A DNA stretch of 55,897 nucleotides from Paracoccus sigandri (GTDB lineage: Bacteria > Pseudomonadota > Alphaproteobacteria > Rhodobacterales > Rhodobacteraceae): positions 1-55,897 of the forward strand of contig NZ_QNRC01000028.1 of NCBI RefSeq assembly GCF_003709565.1. The letters run 5' to 3'. Position numbers and translations under genes: made by a program. Shown in pieces: positions 44,294 to 53,244 of the stretch; position 1 is the stretch's first letter; each line of letters starts with the position of its first letter. Below the pieces are notes generated by a model, which worked only from the letters and a program-made list of their open reading frames with translations, was not told the origin of the DNA and did no database searches.

Positions 44294-45223
44294 ATGAGCG
44301 ATCCCGACCCTCACCCCAACGCCGGCCGCGGAATGGTCTTCATCCCCGGCGGCCGCTTCCGGATGGGGTCGGACGATCACTATCCCGAGGAGGCGCCGGC
44401 GCGCGAGGTCGCGGTGGAAGGTTTCTGGATCGACCGCCTGCCGGTGACCAACCGCCGCTTCCGCAAATTCGTCGAGGCGACCGGCCATGTCACGCTGGCA
44501 GAGCGCCAGCCGCGGCGCGAGGATTACCCCGATGCCGCGGCGCATCTCTTGAAGCCCGGCTCGGCGGTCTTCACGCCCCCCGAAAAGGCGGTGCCGCTGG
44601 ACGATCACGGCCGCTGGTGGCGCCATGTTCCGGGCGCGTCCTGGCGCCGCCCGCTGGGGCCGGGAAGCTCGATCAAGGGCATCGAGGATCATCCGGTCGT
44701 CCATATCGCCCATGCCGATGCGGCCGCCTATGCGCGGTGGGCGGGGAAATCGCTGCCGACCGAGGCGGAATGGGAATTTGCCGCGCGCGGCGGGCTGGAA
44801 GCTGCGGAATTCGCCTGGGGCGATGAGCTGGTGCCGGATGGCCGGCAGATGGCCAACACCTGGCAGGGTCGGTTTCCGGTCCAGAACCTGATGGAGGACG
44901 GATGGTATCGCACCTCGCCGGTCGAGGCCTTTTCCGCGAACGGCTTCGGCCTGCAGGACATGATCGGCAATGTCTGGGAATGGACCGATGATCCCTGGAC
45001 GGCTCGCGGCCAGGCCGGCGGATCGCGACCCTGTTGCGCCGCGGGCAAGGGCGCGCGCGCACCGGACCCCGCCTCTGGCGCGGTGGCGCAAAAGGTGATC
45101 AAGGGGGGCTCGCATCTCTGCGCGCCGAACTATTGCCGGCGCTATCGCCCCGCCGCCCGGCACCCGCAGCCCGTGGACAGTCCGACCGGCCATATCGGGT
45201 TCCGCTGCGTGATCCGCGGCTGA
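44294..45223 (+). CDS. Formylglycine-generating enzyme (SUMF1/FGE family)
   Basis: 309 residues, no signal peptide, so cytoplasmic. The FGE-sulfatase domain runs the full length: MVFIPGGRFRMGSDD near residue 14, LPTEAEWEFAARGG near 155 and GNVWEWTDD near 228. The copper-binding catalytic cysteines are Cys276 and Cys281 in CAPNYCRRYRP, both present. It oxidises the sulfatase Cys to formylglycine before export and needs oxygen. Gene order sulfatase-FGE with 19 bp between them makes a dedicated pair. Confidence 0.93.
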   Translation: MSDPDPHPNAGRGMVFIPGGRFRMGSDDHYPEEAPAREVAVEGFWIDRLPVTNRRFRKFVEATGHVTLAERQPRREDYPDAAAHLLKPGSAVFTPPEKAVPLDDHGRWWRHVPGASWRRPLGPGSSIKGIEDHPVVHIAHADAAAYARWAGKSLPTEAEWEFAARGGLEAAEFAWGDELVPDGRQMANTWQGRFPVQNLMEDGWYRTSPVEAFSANGFGLQDMIGNVWEWTDDPWTARGQAGGSRPCCAAGKGARAPDPASGAVAQKVIKGGSHLCAPNYCRRYRPAARHPQPVDSPTGHIGFRCVIRG

Positions 45224-45254
45224 CGCTTCGTTTCGCGCCGCTGCCAGGAAAGGA

Positions 45255-45290
45255 TGATCGGCCCTGCATGCAGGGTCGGTCATTTTCGTT
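45255..45290 (+). terminator. Terminator after the sulfatase-FGE pair
   Basis: A 28-base palindrome (45255-45282) centred on CCCTGCATGCAGGG, with two G-T pairs and otherwise complete pairing, followed by TTTTCGTTT. It is a good intrinsic terminator 31 bases after the FGE stop and means VOC copy 2 needs its own promoter. Confidence 0.75.
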
Positions 45291-45443
45291 TCGGAAGATC
45301 GGAGCGCGATAATCTTTCGGCATCACCGTTTTTGATTTGCCATCTGATGAAAGCCCCTCCGCCATGACAGTCTGGAGTCGGAAAGCCGTCGTCCGGGCTC
45401 ATGTCCGGGGCGCCGCATTTTCGACCTGTCGGGGAGGAGCCCA

Positions 45444-46037
45444 ATGAAGAAACCGAAGCCCATCGCGCAGAAGCCGGTTCTGCATCACGTGACGTTCAAG
45501 ACGACGCGCCTGCAGGAGATGATCGACTGGTACGAGGCCGTGGTCGGCTGCGCGCCGAACTTCGCCTTCGAGGGCGCCGCCTGGACCACCAACGACACCG
45601 CCAACCACCGCATCGCCTTCCTGACCACGCCGGGCATCAAGGACGATCCCGACAAGGTGGCGCATAGCGGCATCCACCACACGGCCTTCGAATTCGGCAC
45701 GCTGCAGGCGCTTCTGGACAATTACGAGCGGCTGGCCGAGGTGGGCATCCTGCCGCATATCTGCCTGGATCACGGGCTGACCATGTCGTTCTACTATGTC
45801 GACCCGGACGGCAATTCGGTCGAGCTGCAAAGCGACAATTTCGGCAACTGGATCCATTCGGCGCACTGGATGCAGACCTCGCCCGAATTCGCGCGCGAAC
45901 CGATCGGCGTCGAGGTGGACCCGCCGAAGCTGATCGCCGCGCTGAAACAGGGCGTGCCGCAGTCGGAATTGCTGAAGCGGTCTCGCGAGGGCGAATACCT
46001 GCCCGAAACGCCGGGCGACATCAGACTGCCCGCCTGA
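45444..46037 (+). CDS. VOC family ring-cleavage-type protein, copy 2
   Basis: 197 residues, the same protein as at 41847 except for six changes: Arg5 to Lys, Thr to Ala and Ala to Gly near residues 42-46, and Glu to Gln, Leu to Gln, Asp to Glu near residues 167-172. All likely metal ligands are kept. At DNA level the two genes are about 95% identical by eye, with the likeness stopping at the start and stop codons. It has its own ribosome site (GGGGAGGAG) and is followed after 34 bp by a flavin monooxygenase. Confidence 0.85.
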   Translation: MKKPKPIAQKPVLHHVTFKTTRLQEMIDWYEAVVGCAPNFAFEGAAWTTNDTANHRIAFLTTPGIKDDPDKVAHSGIHHTAFEFGTLQALLDNYERLAEVGILPHICLDHGLTMSFYYVDPDGNSVELQSDNFGNWIHSAHWMQTSPEFAREPIGVEVDPPKLIAALKQGVPQSELLKRSREGEYLPETPGDIRLPA

Positions 46038-46071
46038 TCTTTCACATCGTCCTCGGCCCCGTGGGGCGGAT

Positions 46072-47742
46072 ATGGCGGGCCGTCATGGCCCTGCCAAGCG
46101 GAGACCTGTTGCTGTGACACCGAAACCCGACACGACCACCGTTGCCATCATCGGCAGCGGCCCCGCCGGCCTGTCTCTGGCCATCGAACTGGGCCACCGC
46201 GGCGTGCCCTGCACCATCTTCGAGCGCAGCCCGCGCGCCGGTCACGCGCCCCGCGCCAAGACCACCCATTCGCGCACCCGCGAACATATGCGCCGCTGGG
46301 GGATCGCCGGGAAGCTGGCCGAGGCCTCGCCCTTTGGCGTGGATTACCCCAGCCATGTGATGTTCGTGACGCGGCTTGGCGGGCATCTGCTGCACCGTTT
46401 CGAACATGCGCTGGACTGCAACCCGGCGCGGGACGAGCATTATTCCGAACATGGCCAGTGGATTCCGCAATACCGGCTGGAAAAGGTGCTGTTGGATCAT
46501 GCGCTGTCGCTGCCCGGCGTGCGGATCCTCTACGGCCAGGAATTCACCGATTACGCCGAGACCGGCAGCGGCGTGACCGTCCGGCTGCGCGACGTCGAGG
46601 ATGGCAGCACCCACGAGATGGCGGCCAGTTATCTGGTCGGCGCGGACGGGTCGGGCAGCACGGTGCGCGACCGGATCGACGCGACCATGCAGGGCAGCTA
46701 TGGGCTGTCGCGCAATCTCAACATCATCTTCCGCGCGCCGGGTCTGGCCGGGGCGCATCCGCACGGGCCGGGGATCATGTTCTGGCAGATCAATCCCGAC
46801 CTGCCCAGCCTGATCGGGCCGATGGACCAGGGCGACCTGTGGTATTTCATGCCGACCGGGGTGGATGGGGCGAACCCGCCGACGCCCGCCGAGGCCGAGG
46901 CGATGATCCGCAAGGCGACCGGCATCGACACCGAAATCGAGGTGCTGAGTTCCGATACCTGGGTGGCCAGCAAGCTGCTGGCCGACCGCTTCCGCAACGG
47001 CCGCGCCTTCCTGGTCGGCGATGCGGGGCATCTGCATCCGCCCTTCGGCGGCTTCGGGATGCTGTTGGGCGTCGGCGATGCGGTCGACCTGGGCTGGAAG
47101 ATCGCGGCGGTCCTGGCCGGCTGGGGCGGCGAGGGTCTGCTGGACAGCTACGAGATCGAGCGGCGGCAGACCGCGCAGATCGTGCTGGACGCGGCCGAGG
47201 CCAATCACACCATCCTGGCCAATCAGCTGATCCTGCCGCATCTGGAAGAGGACAGCCCGGCGGGCGAGGCGGCGCGGGCTGAGGCGGCGGCGCTGGTGCG
47301 CCGGCACAAGCGGGCCGAGTTCTATGCTCGCGGCGTGGTGCTGGGCTATTGCTATCGCGGCTCGCCCGTCGTGGTGGACGACGGCAGCCAGCAGGACTGG
47401 GTGCGTTCGCTGGACTATGTCCCGGCCGCGATCCCCGGCTGCATCGCGCCGCATTGCTGGCTGGCGGACGGAAGCTCGCTCTACGATCATTTCGGCGCCG
47501 GCTTCACGCTGCTGGCGACCGGCCCCGGCCTCGATGCCGAGATCGCCCGCGCCGAAGCCGAGGCGCGGCAGGCGGGCGTTCCGCTGACGGTGATCGCGCC
47601 GGGGGACGACCGGCTGCCGGGGCTTTATGCCGCGCGGCTGGCGCTGATCCGGCCCGACCAGCATGTCGCCTGGCGCGGCGATGCCTTCGAGGATGGCGTC
47701 TTCGCGGTGATCGCGGGCCAGCGGGCGGCGGTGCCCGCCTGA
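46072..47742 (+). CDS. FAD-dependent aromatic monooxygenase
   Basis: 556 residues from ATG 46072; GTG 46114 (542 residues) has a GGAG before it and places the start closer to the Rossmann fold, so the true start is uncertain. FAD motif IIGSGPAGLSLAIELG, second motif VGADGSGST, and GDAGHLHPPFGGFGMLLGVGDA are all intact. It belongs to the MhpA/PheA-like class A hydroxylases. It lies next to VOC copy 2, so a hydroxylation followed by ring cleavage of the sulfatase product is plausible. It is convergent with a LysR gene 3 bp away. Confidence 0.87.
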   Translation: MAGRHGPAKRRPVAVTPKPDTTTVAIIGSGPAGLSLAIELGHRGVPCTIFERSPRAGHAPRAKTTHSRTREHMRRWGIAGKLAEASPFGVDYPSHVMFVTRLGGHLLHRFEHALDCNPARDEHYSEHGQWIPQYRLEKVLLDHALSLPGVRILYGQEFTDYAETGSGVTVRLRDVEDGSTHEMAASYLVGADGSGSTVRDRIDATMQGSYGLSRNLNIIFRAPGLAGAHPHGPGIMFWQINPDLPSLIGPMDQGDLWYFMPTGVDGANPPTPAEAEAMIRKATGIDTEIEVLSSDTWVASKLLADRFRNGRAFLVGDAGHLHPPFGGFGMLLGVGDAVDLGWKIAAVLAGWGGEGLLDSYEIERRQTAQIVLDAAEANHTILANQLILPHLEEDSPAGEAARAEAAALVRRHKRAEFYARGVVLGYCYRGSPVVVDDGSQQDWVRSLDYVPAAIPGCIAPHCWLADGSSLYDHFGAGFTLLATGPGLDAEIARAEAEARQAGVPLTVIAPGDDRLPGLYAARLALIRPDQHVAWRGDAFEDGVFAVIAGQRAAVPA

Positions 47743-47745
47743 TCG

Positions 47746-48672
47746 TCACGGTGCCGCCGCGCCATCGGTCTTGCGGCTGTATTGCAGCCCGGCGCGGCGG
47801 AACATGTCGAACATCGATTCCGCCAGCGGGGTCAGCGAAATGTCGGTGCGATAGACCAGGCAGATCGGCGCTGCGATCATTTCCTCGCGGATCGGCAGCA
47901 CCTCGAACAGCTCGCGCGAGACCGGCGCGTTCAGCATCTGCCGGGGCACCGAGGTCAGCAGATCGCTGTTGGCCACCGCCAGCAGCGTCGCCGTCGAGGA
48001 TGTCGTATGCATCACCACGCGCGGCGGCGGCAGGCCCAGCTGGGACCAGGGCCGCTCGAAATCGCCTTCGCTCTCGCGGTCGGGCAGGGCCTGCTTGACC
48101 CATTCCGTCCCGGCCAGATCGCGCAGCGAGGTGATGTCCTTCAGCGGGTGCGCCTTGCGCGCGATCACCACGCGGTGGTTGCTGAACAGCGTCTCATAGG
48201 CGATCCTGCTGCGCTTTTCCGCGGCGGCGAAGGGGCCGACGAAGAAGTCGATCTCGCCGTTCAGCAACCGGCCCTCGATCGGCTGGAAGAAGCTTTCGAT
48301 GATCTTCAGGACGGCGCCCGGATGGCGGTTCCTGAAGGCGCGCACGGCCTGCGGCATCAGCGCGAAGGTCGAGATGGCCGACATGGCGACGCTGATGCTG
48401 CCGGTCATGGTTCCCTGCAGCTGCTGGATTTCCTCGCGCGCCCGGCGCAGTTCTTCCTGTACGGCGCGGGCGCGGTCCAGGAAGGCTCGGCCGACGGCGG
48501 TCAGCTGCATCCCGAACTGATGGCGCTCGAACAGGGGGACGCCCAGCTCCTGCTCCAGCTCGCGGATGCTGCGGGTGATCGCGGGCTGGGTGATGCCCAG
48601 CTGGCGCGCCGCCGCGCGCAGGCTGCCGGTTTCGGCCGTCGCGACGACATCCCTGATCTGGCTCAGTTTCAT
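47746..48672 (-). CDS. LysR-type transcriptional regulator
   Basis: 308 residues from ATG 48672. The helix-turn-helix (residues 3-60) reads SQIRDVVATAETGSLRAAAR, then LGITQPAITRSIRELE and PLFERHQFGMQLT. The effector domain is complete (SISVAMSAISTFALMPQAV onward), unlike the truncated LysR at 20497. Such regulators respond to aromatic acids or ring-cleavage products. It lies downstream of the dioxygenase gene on the same strand and is convergent with the monooxygenase; the islands on both sides are candidate targets. Confidence 0.92.
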   Translation of the reverse strand: MKLSQIRDVVATAETGSLRAAARQLGITQPAITRSIRELEQELGVPLFERHQFGMQLTAVGRAFLDRARAVQEELRRAREEIQQLQGTMTGSISVAMSAISTFALMPQAVRAFRNRHPGAVLKIIESFFQPIEGRLLNGEIDFFVGPFAAAEKRSRIAYETLFSNHRVVIARKAHPLKDITSLRDLAGTEWVKQALPDRESEGDFERPWSQLGLPPPRVVMHTTSSTATLLAVANSDLLTSVPRQMLNAPVSRELFEVLPIREEMIAAPICLVYRTDISLTPLAESMFDMFRRAGLQYSRKTDGAAAP

Positions 48673-48777
48673 GCGTTGTTCCTGCTTCTGTTCGCGGCTC
48701 CATGAAAGCACGATCCCGGCCACGGGCAAAGCCGGGGCCGGGCGGTGAAGGCGTTGCCGCCGGCAAGGACCTGGGGC

Positions 48778-49740
48778 CTAGTCCTGCCGCGCCTCGTAGT
48801 TGACGACGAAGTCCTTCGCGATCTCGGGGCCCCAGAGATAGATCGAATCCTCGCCGGGATAGTCGCCCGCCTCCCAGTCGTGATCGACGGGGATATAGTC
48901 GATATCGGCCGAATATTCGGAATAGCTGCCCCAGGGATCCTTCACGTAATGGAAGTAATTGGACCCCAGCACATGCCGGCCCAGCCCCCAGCCCTTGGAG
49001 AATCCCTTGTCGGCCATCTGCGCGGCGCCCAGGCCGATCTCGTTGATGCCGCCCACGTCCCAGCTGCAATGATGCAGGCCCGGCGCCTCGGATTTCGCGA
49101 AGGCGACCAGATGGTGGTCCGAGCCGTGGATGCCGTGCATGAAGCAGATCCCGTCACCCGACTGGTCCGACAGCCGCAGCCCCAGGACGCGGGAATAGAA
49201 GCGGATGCAGCCCAGGACGTCGGGCGTGAAGATCAGCAGATGCGCCAGCCGCCGCGGCCGCACCTGCGGCGCCTTCGACCGTTGGATCGAGCCCATCCTG
49301 CCCCCCGGCACCGAACGGGTGGTGAAGTCCATCTTGGCGGCGGGCGAGGTCTTTTCCGCCACCTTCACCTCGATCAGGACGCCGAACGGGTCGTGAAACC
49401 AGATGCCGTTGCTGTCGAAGCCGCGCGGGGCGTCCATGATGCGGACGCCCTCGGCCTCGATGCGCCGCTTGATCGGCTCGAAATCCTCCTCGAAGACGGC
49501 GAAGGACAGGTGGCTCAGCTTCTTGCGGTTGCTTTCGGCCAGCGACATCCAGCGATGGTCCGATCCGAAGGTATAGAGCCCCAGGCCCTCGCCCTCCTCG
49601 CGCACGTCCAGCCCGAAGGCGGTGTAGAAATCCTGCGCCACCTTCAGGTCGGGCACCACCATGTGGAAGGTGTCCATCGAATGGATGCCCAGCTCGCCCG
49701 GCCGCTTGGTGATGCCGACCTTTCCCGTGATTGCGGTCAT
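48778..49740 (-). CDS. Two-domain extradiol dioxygenase (type I, VOC)
   Basis: 320 residues from ATG 49740, starting 22 bp after the FAH gene in the same direction. Two VOC domains are visible: MDTFHMVVPDLKVAQDFY (residues 22-140) and AHLLIFTPDVLGCIRFYSRV (about 175-300). The second holds the iron ligands: His in AHLLIF, His in LHHCSWD and Glu in YSEYSADIDYIP. It opens a catechol ring next to the hydroxyls. It is the only complete two-domain extradiol dioxygenase in the window and is probably co-transcribed with the FAH gene. Confidence 0.88.
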   Translation of the reverse strand: MTAITGKVGITKRPGELGIHSMDTFHMVVPDLKVAQDFYTAFGLDVREEGEGLGLYTFGSDHRWMSLAESNRKKLSHLSFAVFEEDFEPIKRRIEAEGVRIMDAPRGFDSNGIWFHDPFGVLIEVKVAEKTSPAAKMDFTTRSVPGGRMGSIQRSKAPQVRPRRLAHLLIFTPDVLGCIRFYSRVLGLRLSDQSGDGICFMHGIHGSDHHLVAFAKSEAPGLHHCSWDVGGINEIGLGAAQMADKGFSKGWGLGRHVLGSNYFHYVKDPWGSYSEYSADIDYIPVDHDWEAGDYPGEDSIYLWGPEIAKDFVVNYEARQD

Positions 49741-49762
49741 GGTTGTTCCTCCTCTTCCCCGG

Positions 49763-50644
49763 TCAGGCCGTTTTCGCCAGCCGGGTCGCGGCCTCGTCGC
49801 GGATCGGGTTCGACAGCAAGCCGATACCGGTGATCTCGACCTCGCAGACATCGCCGTCCTTCATGAACAGCTGCGGCTTGCGCGCCAGTCCGACGCCCGA
49901 GGGCGTGCCGGTCACGATCACGTCGCCCGGTTTCAGGGTCATGAACTCGGAACAGATCGCGACCAGCTGCGCGACCGAGAACACCATGTCGTCGATGGCG
50001 GCCTGCTGGACGACCTGGCCGTTCAGCCGCGTGGTCAGCGTCAGCCCCAGGCAGCCAGCGGGCAGGGCGCCCGCGGTCACGAACCACGGGCCGAAGGCGC
50101 CGCTGTCGTCGAAATTCTTGCCCGCCGTCCATTGCGGCGACTTGAACTGATAGTCGCGGATCGAGGCATCGTTGAAGATCGAATAGCCGGCGACGTAATC
50201 CAGCGCCTCGGCTTCGGACACGTTGCGCGCCTCGCGGCCGATCACCGCGACAAGCTCGCCCTCGTAATCCAGTTGCGCCGAGGCGAGGGGGCGGATGATC
50301 GGCGCGCCATGCCCGATCAGCGACGAGTTGAAACGCCCGAACAGGGTCGGGAAATCCGGCTGCTCGAAGCCGCTCTCGGCGGAATGGTCGCGATAGTTCA
50401 ACCCGACGCAGATGATCTTTTCGGGATCGGAGATCGGCGGCAGCAGCGCGACGCTGCCGAGCGGGATCTGCGGGGCCGCCTGCAGCGCCGCCCCCGCCTG
50501 AGCCACGGCGTCGCCGCCCTTGCGGATCAGGGTCAGCAGATCGCCGGGATAGCCGGCCTCGTCTTCCGTCAGGCCGCGAAAGCCCCCCTCCACCTCGACC
50601 GCCAGACCCTTGCGGCCATACTTGCAAAACGCTGCGAATTTCAT
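49763..50644 (-). CDS. Fumarylacetoacetate hydrolase family protein, copy 2
   Basis: 293 residues from ATG 50644, with GGAGG well placed. The catalytic domain shows IICVGLNYRDHSAES, the metal ligands in LDYEGELVAVIGR, SIRDYQFKSPQW, and VIVTGTPSGVGLARKP. It likely cleaves, hydrates or decarboxylates the ring-opened product of the dioxygenase encoded next. Its promoter is TTGACA-N16-TATCCT with a palindromic block just upstream that is repeated before the hydroxylase gene at 53219. Confidence 0.9.
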   Translation of the reverse strand: MKFAAFCKYGRKGLAVEVEGGFRGLTEDEAGYPGDLLTLIRKGGDAVAQAGAALQAAPQIPLGSVALLPPISDPEKIICVGLNYRDHSAESGFEQPDFPTLFGRFNSSLIGHGAPIIRPLASAQLDYEGELVAVIGREARNVSEAEALDYVAGYSIFNDASIRDYQFKSPQWTAGKNFDDSGAFGPWFVTAGALPAGCLGLTLTTRLNGQVVQQAAIDDMVFSVAQLVAICSEFMTLKPGDVIVTGTPSGVGLARKPQLFMKDGDVCEVEITGIGLLSNPIRDEAATRLAKTA

Positions 50645-50669
50645 GGCATTCCTCCAAGCTATGCCTGCG

Positions 50670-50712
50670 AGGATAGAAGGGATAGTAAATATGTCAATAA
50701 ATAATATATTAT
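50670..50712 (-). promoter_or_regulatory. FAH promoter with operator block, site 1
   Basis: On the minus strand TTGACA (50697-50692) and TATCCT (50675-50670) are separated by 16 bases, a good sigma-70 promoter 25 bp before the FAH start. Just upstream of the -35 lies the perfect palindrome ATAATATATTAT (50701-50712). The whole 21-bp block 50692-50712 recurs unchanged at 53268-53288. The GntR gene starts divergently at 50835 and is the natural candidate for the binding protein. Confidence 0.75.
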
Positions 50713-50834
50713 CATGTCGAGATGCGCGGAAGGGCAGGTAGGCTGGTGATAGTGGATTGTCAGTGTTTAAATCTATTATTATCCAGCTCTTGCGGGTAGA
50801 GTGGGGCGATCGAAGCGGAAAGCGGGTGACGACG

Positions 50835-51542
50835 ATGGCAAGGGGCAACCGGGACAAGGGCGAAAACCTGACCACGCAGGCCTACAAGCAGATCCGGGCG
50901 GATATCCTGGCCTGCCGAATCACGCCGGGGCAGAAGCTGAAGATCTCGGACCTGGTGGCGCGGCTGGGGTTCAGCCTCGGCGCGGTGCGCGAGGCGCTGT
51001 CGCGGCTGACCTCGGAGGGGCTGGTGCTGGCCGAGGCGAACAAGGGCTATCGGGTGGCGCCGATCACCCGCGTCGAGCTGGAGGATCTGACCGCGACCCG
51101 GATCATGATCGAATGCGCCTGCCTGAAGGATGCGATCGCGCATGGCGACCTGAAATGGGAATCCGAAATCGTGTCCAGCCTTTACGAGCTGTCGCGGATC
51201 GGGCTGGAGAATCCTTCGGATCCCGGCGGGGTCAGCGCGGCCTGGGCCGAGGCGCATCAGCGCTTTCACCATGCGCTGGTGGCGGCCTGCCAAAGTGCCT
51301 GGCTGATGCGGATCCGCGAAATGCTCTATGTGCAATCCGAACGCTATCGCAGCGCCACGGTGCCGCTGGACCGCAGCCAGCGGGATCTGCATGCCGAACA
51401 CAAGGCCATCGCGGATGCCGCCATTGCCCGCGACCCGGCGACGGCCGGTGCGGCCATGGCCGAGCATCTGTCGCTGACGACCCGCATCCTGCTCGATTCG
51501 AACCTGGTCGAGGATTTCGAGGAAAGGCTGAAGCGGGCCTGA
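50835..51542 (+). CDS. GntR family (FCD/FadR type) regulator
   Basis: 235 residues from ATG 50835 (GTG 50826 is possible). A winged helix (residues 12-75) reads QAYKQIRADILACRITPGQKL, then FSLGAVREALSRLTSEGLV. The FCD ligand domain follows: ATRIMIECACLKDAIAHGD, HQRFHHALVAAC with a metal-binding His, and EHKAIADAAIARD. It should repress the FAH-dioxygenase operon to its left and the hydroxylase to its right through the shared 21-bp block. Confidence 0.93.
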   Translation: MARGNRDKGENLTTQAYKQIRADILACRITPGQKLKISDLVARLGFSLGAVREALSRLTSEGLVLAEANKGYRVAPITRVELEDLTATRIMIECACLKDAIAHGDLKWESEIVSSLYELSRIGLENPSDPGGVSAAWAEAHQRFHHALVAACQSAWLMRIREMLYVQSERYRSATVPLDRSQRDLHAEHKAIADAAIARDPATAGAAMAEHLSLTTRILLDSNLVEDFEERLKRA

Positions 51543-51575
51543 GCCAAGCCCGCCCATCTTTCGCTTGCCTGAGGG

Positions 51576-53219
51576 TCAGGCGCTGGCCGCCATGTGCGGT
51601 TCGGGCACATCGTCCGTCGCCAGCAGGCCGACCTGACGCGCCTGCCGGTCCAGTTCGGCCAGGACCCGGTCCAGACCTGCCGCATCGGCGGCACCGCCGA
51701 ACAGATACAGGTCCGGCCGCACCAGCATGGCGTTCAGGCCGCGTTCGCGCATGAAGGGCAGGATCTGGCCCTGCGTGTCGGCAACCTCGCCGTCGGTGGC
51801 GCAGGTCCTGCCGGCGACGGTCACGACGGTCGCGCCCAGCCTCTCCAGCGTCCGGCGGCTGGCGGGATCAAGGTCGGCCAGCGTCAACTCGCGGGTCAGG
51901 ATCAGCACCAGTCCGGGCGCGACCAGCGTATCGAAACGCCCGGTTCGGCGATTCAGGCGAACGGTGCCATGCGGCGACAGCTCGCCGGCCGGGGCCAGCA
52001 CCGCGCCCTGCGCATCGCGGGCCAGAAACCCGTCGGTCAGGATCGGGAAGGGCGGCGGGGGCGGGGCCTCGCCCGACAGGAACATCCGGTCGCGTTCGGC
52101 CGCCGCGTCCTTGTCGGGAATGCAGATGATCGAACCCAGGAACATCGACGCCTTGATGATGTCGGTGACATGGGGCAGCCGCTCGGCCTGGTATGTGTCC
52201 AGCAGCGCCGGATCGGCCGCGCCGCTCAGCACGCTGTCCAGCTTCCAGCCGAGGTTCCAGACATCGCGCAGCCCGGCGCACATGCCCTGGCCCATGAACG
52301 GCGGCATCACATGCGCGGCGTCGCCCGCCAGAAGGATGCGCCCGTCGCGCCATCTGTCCGCCACCAGAGAGCGGAAGGTATAGAGCGCATGGCGCACCAG
52401 CCGGCCCTGTTCGGGCTTGATCCAGTCGCCCAGCAGCTCCTGGACCTTGGCGGTCTCGACCATCTCCTCGCGCGTCTCGTGGGGCAGGCGCATGAATTCC
52501 CAGCGCCGGCAGATCTGGCCGTTCTCGATCCCGCCCGGCACGATGGTGGTCGGGCGTTCGGGATTGCAATATTGCCCGCATTCGATCAGCCCCAGATCGC
52601 GCGCCGTCAGCCCGTCGTTCAGCACGAAATCCACCACCAGCCAGTCGGCCTCGAAGCCCAGGTCGCTGCGGGTGATCCCCAGCGTTTCGCGCACGAAGCT
52701 GTTGGCGCCGTCGATGCCGATCACATAGCGGGCGGTATGGTCGCGCTCGGCGCCGGTGGCGGTGTCGCGGATGCGGACCACGACATGATCGTCATGCTGG
52801 GTGATCGCCATGCATTCCTGTTCGAAATGCAGCGCGATATTGGTGCGGCGCTTGGCCTCGGCATCCAGCTCGCGCTCCAGCGACGGCTGGTGGACGAAAT
52901 TGACCTCGGTGCCGCCCGAAACCGAGCCGGCGGTCCAGTCGATCGAGATCAGCTCCTGCCACTCGGCGTTGAACCAGCGATAGACGGGCGCAGGCTCGGT
53001 CACCCTGTCGGCGATGGGGCCGAGGCCGCCGGCATGCATGACCCGGAAGATCTCGTGGTCGATGCAGACGGCACGGGGCAGCGGAAAAATCTCGCCGAAC
53101 CGCTCGAACACGCCGACCCGCCAGCCCAGGCGATCCAGCAGCAGGGCCGAAAACTTGCTGACAGGGCCGTAGCCGATCTGGATGACATCGAAATCCGTCT
53201 GCGACACGCGTGGCTTCAT
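51576..53219 (-). CDS. MhpA-like FAD hydroxylase (hydroxyphenylpropionate type)
   Basis: 547 residues from ATG 53219 behind GGGAGGAAACC. It matches the 3-(3-hydroxyphenyl)propionate hydroxylase group: FERFGEIFPLPRAVCIDHE, VIGIDGANSFVRE, and GDAAHVMPPFMGQGMCAGLRD for the FAD ribose. The first dinucleotide motif reads Gly16-Tyr-Gly18-Pro-Val-Ser21, where the third Gly of G-x-G-x-x-G is replaced by Ser. It would form a catechol for the dioxygenase at 48778. Its promoter TTGACA-N17-GATACT carries the same operator block as the FAH promoter. Confidence 0.88.
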   Translation of the reverse strand: MKPRVSQTDFDVIQIGYGPVSKFSALLLDRLGWRVGVFERFGEIFPLPRAVCIDHEIFRVMHAGGLGPIADRVTEPAPVYRWFNAEWQELISIDWTAGSVSGGTEVNFVHQPSLERELDAEAKRRTNIALHFEQECMAITQHDDHVVVRIRDTATGAERDHTARYVIGIDGANSFVRETLGITRSDLGFEADWLVVDFVLNDGLTARDLGLIECGQYCNPERPTTIVPGGIENGQICRRWEFMRLPHETREEMVETAKVQELLGDWIKPEQGRLVRHALYTFRSLVADRWRDGRILLAGDAAHVMPPFMGQGMCAGLRDVWNLGWKLDSVLSGAADPALLDTYQAERLPHVTDIIKASMFLGSIICIPDKDAAAERDRMFLSGEAPPPPPFPILTDGFLARDAQGAVLAPAGELSPHGTVRLNRRTGRFDTLVAPGLVLILTRELTLADLDPASRRTLERLGATVVTVAGRTCATDGEVADTQGQILPFMRERGLNAMLVRPDLYLFGGAADAAGLDRVLAELDRQARQVGLLATDDVPEPHMAASA

Positions 53220-53244
53220 GGTTTCCTCCCCCATTGGCCCGGTC

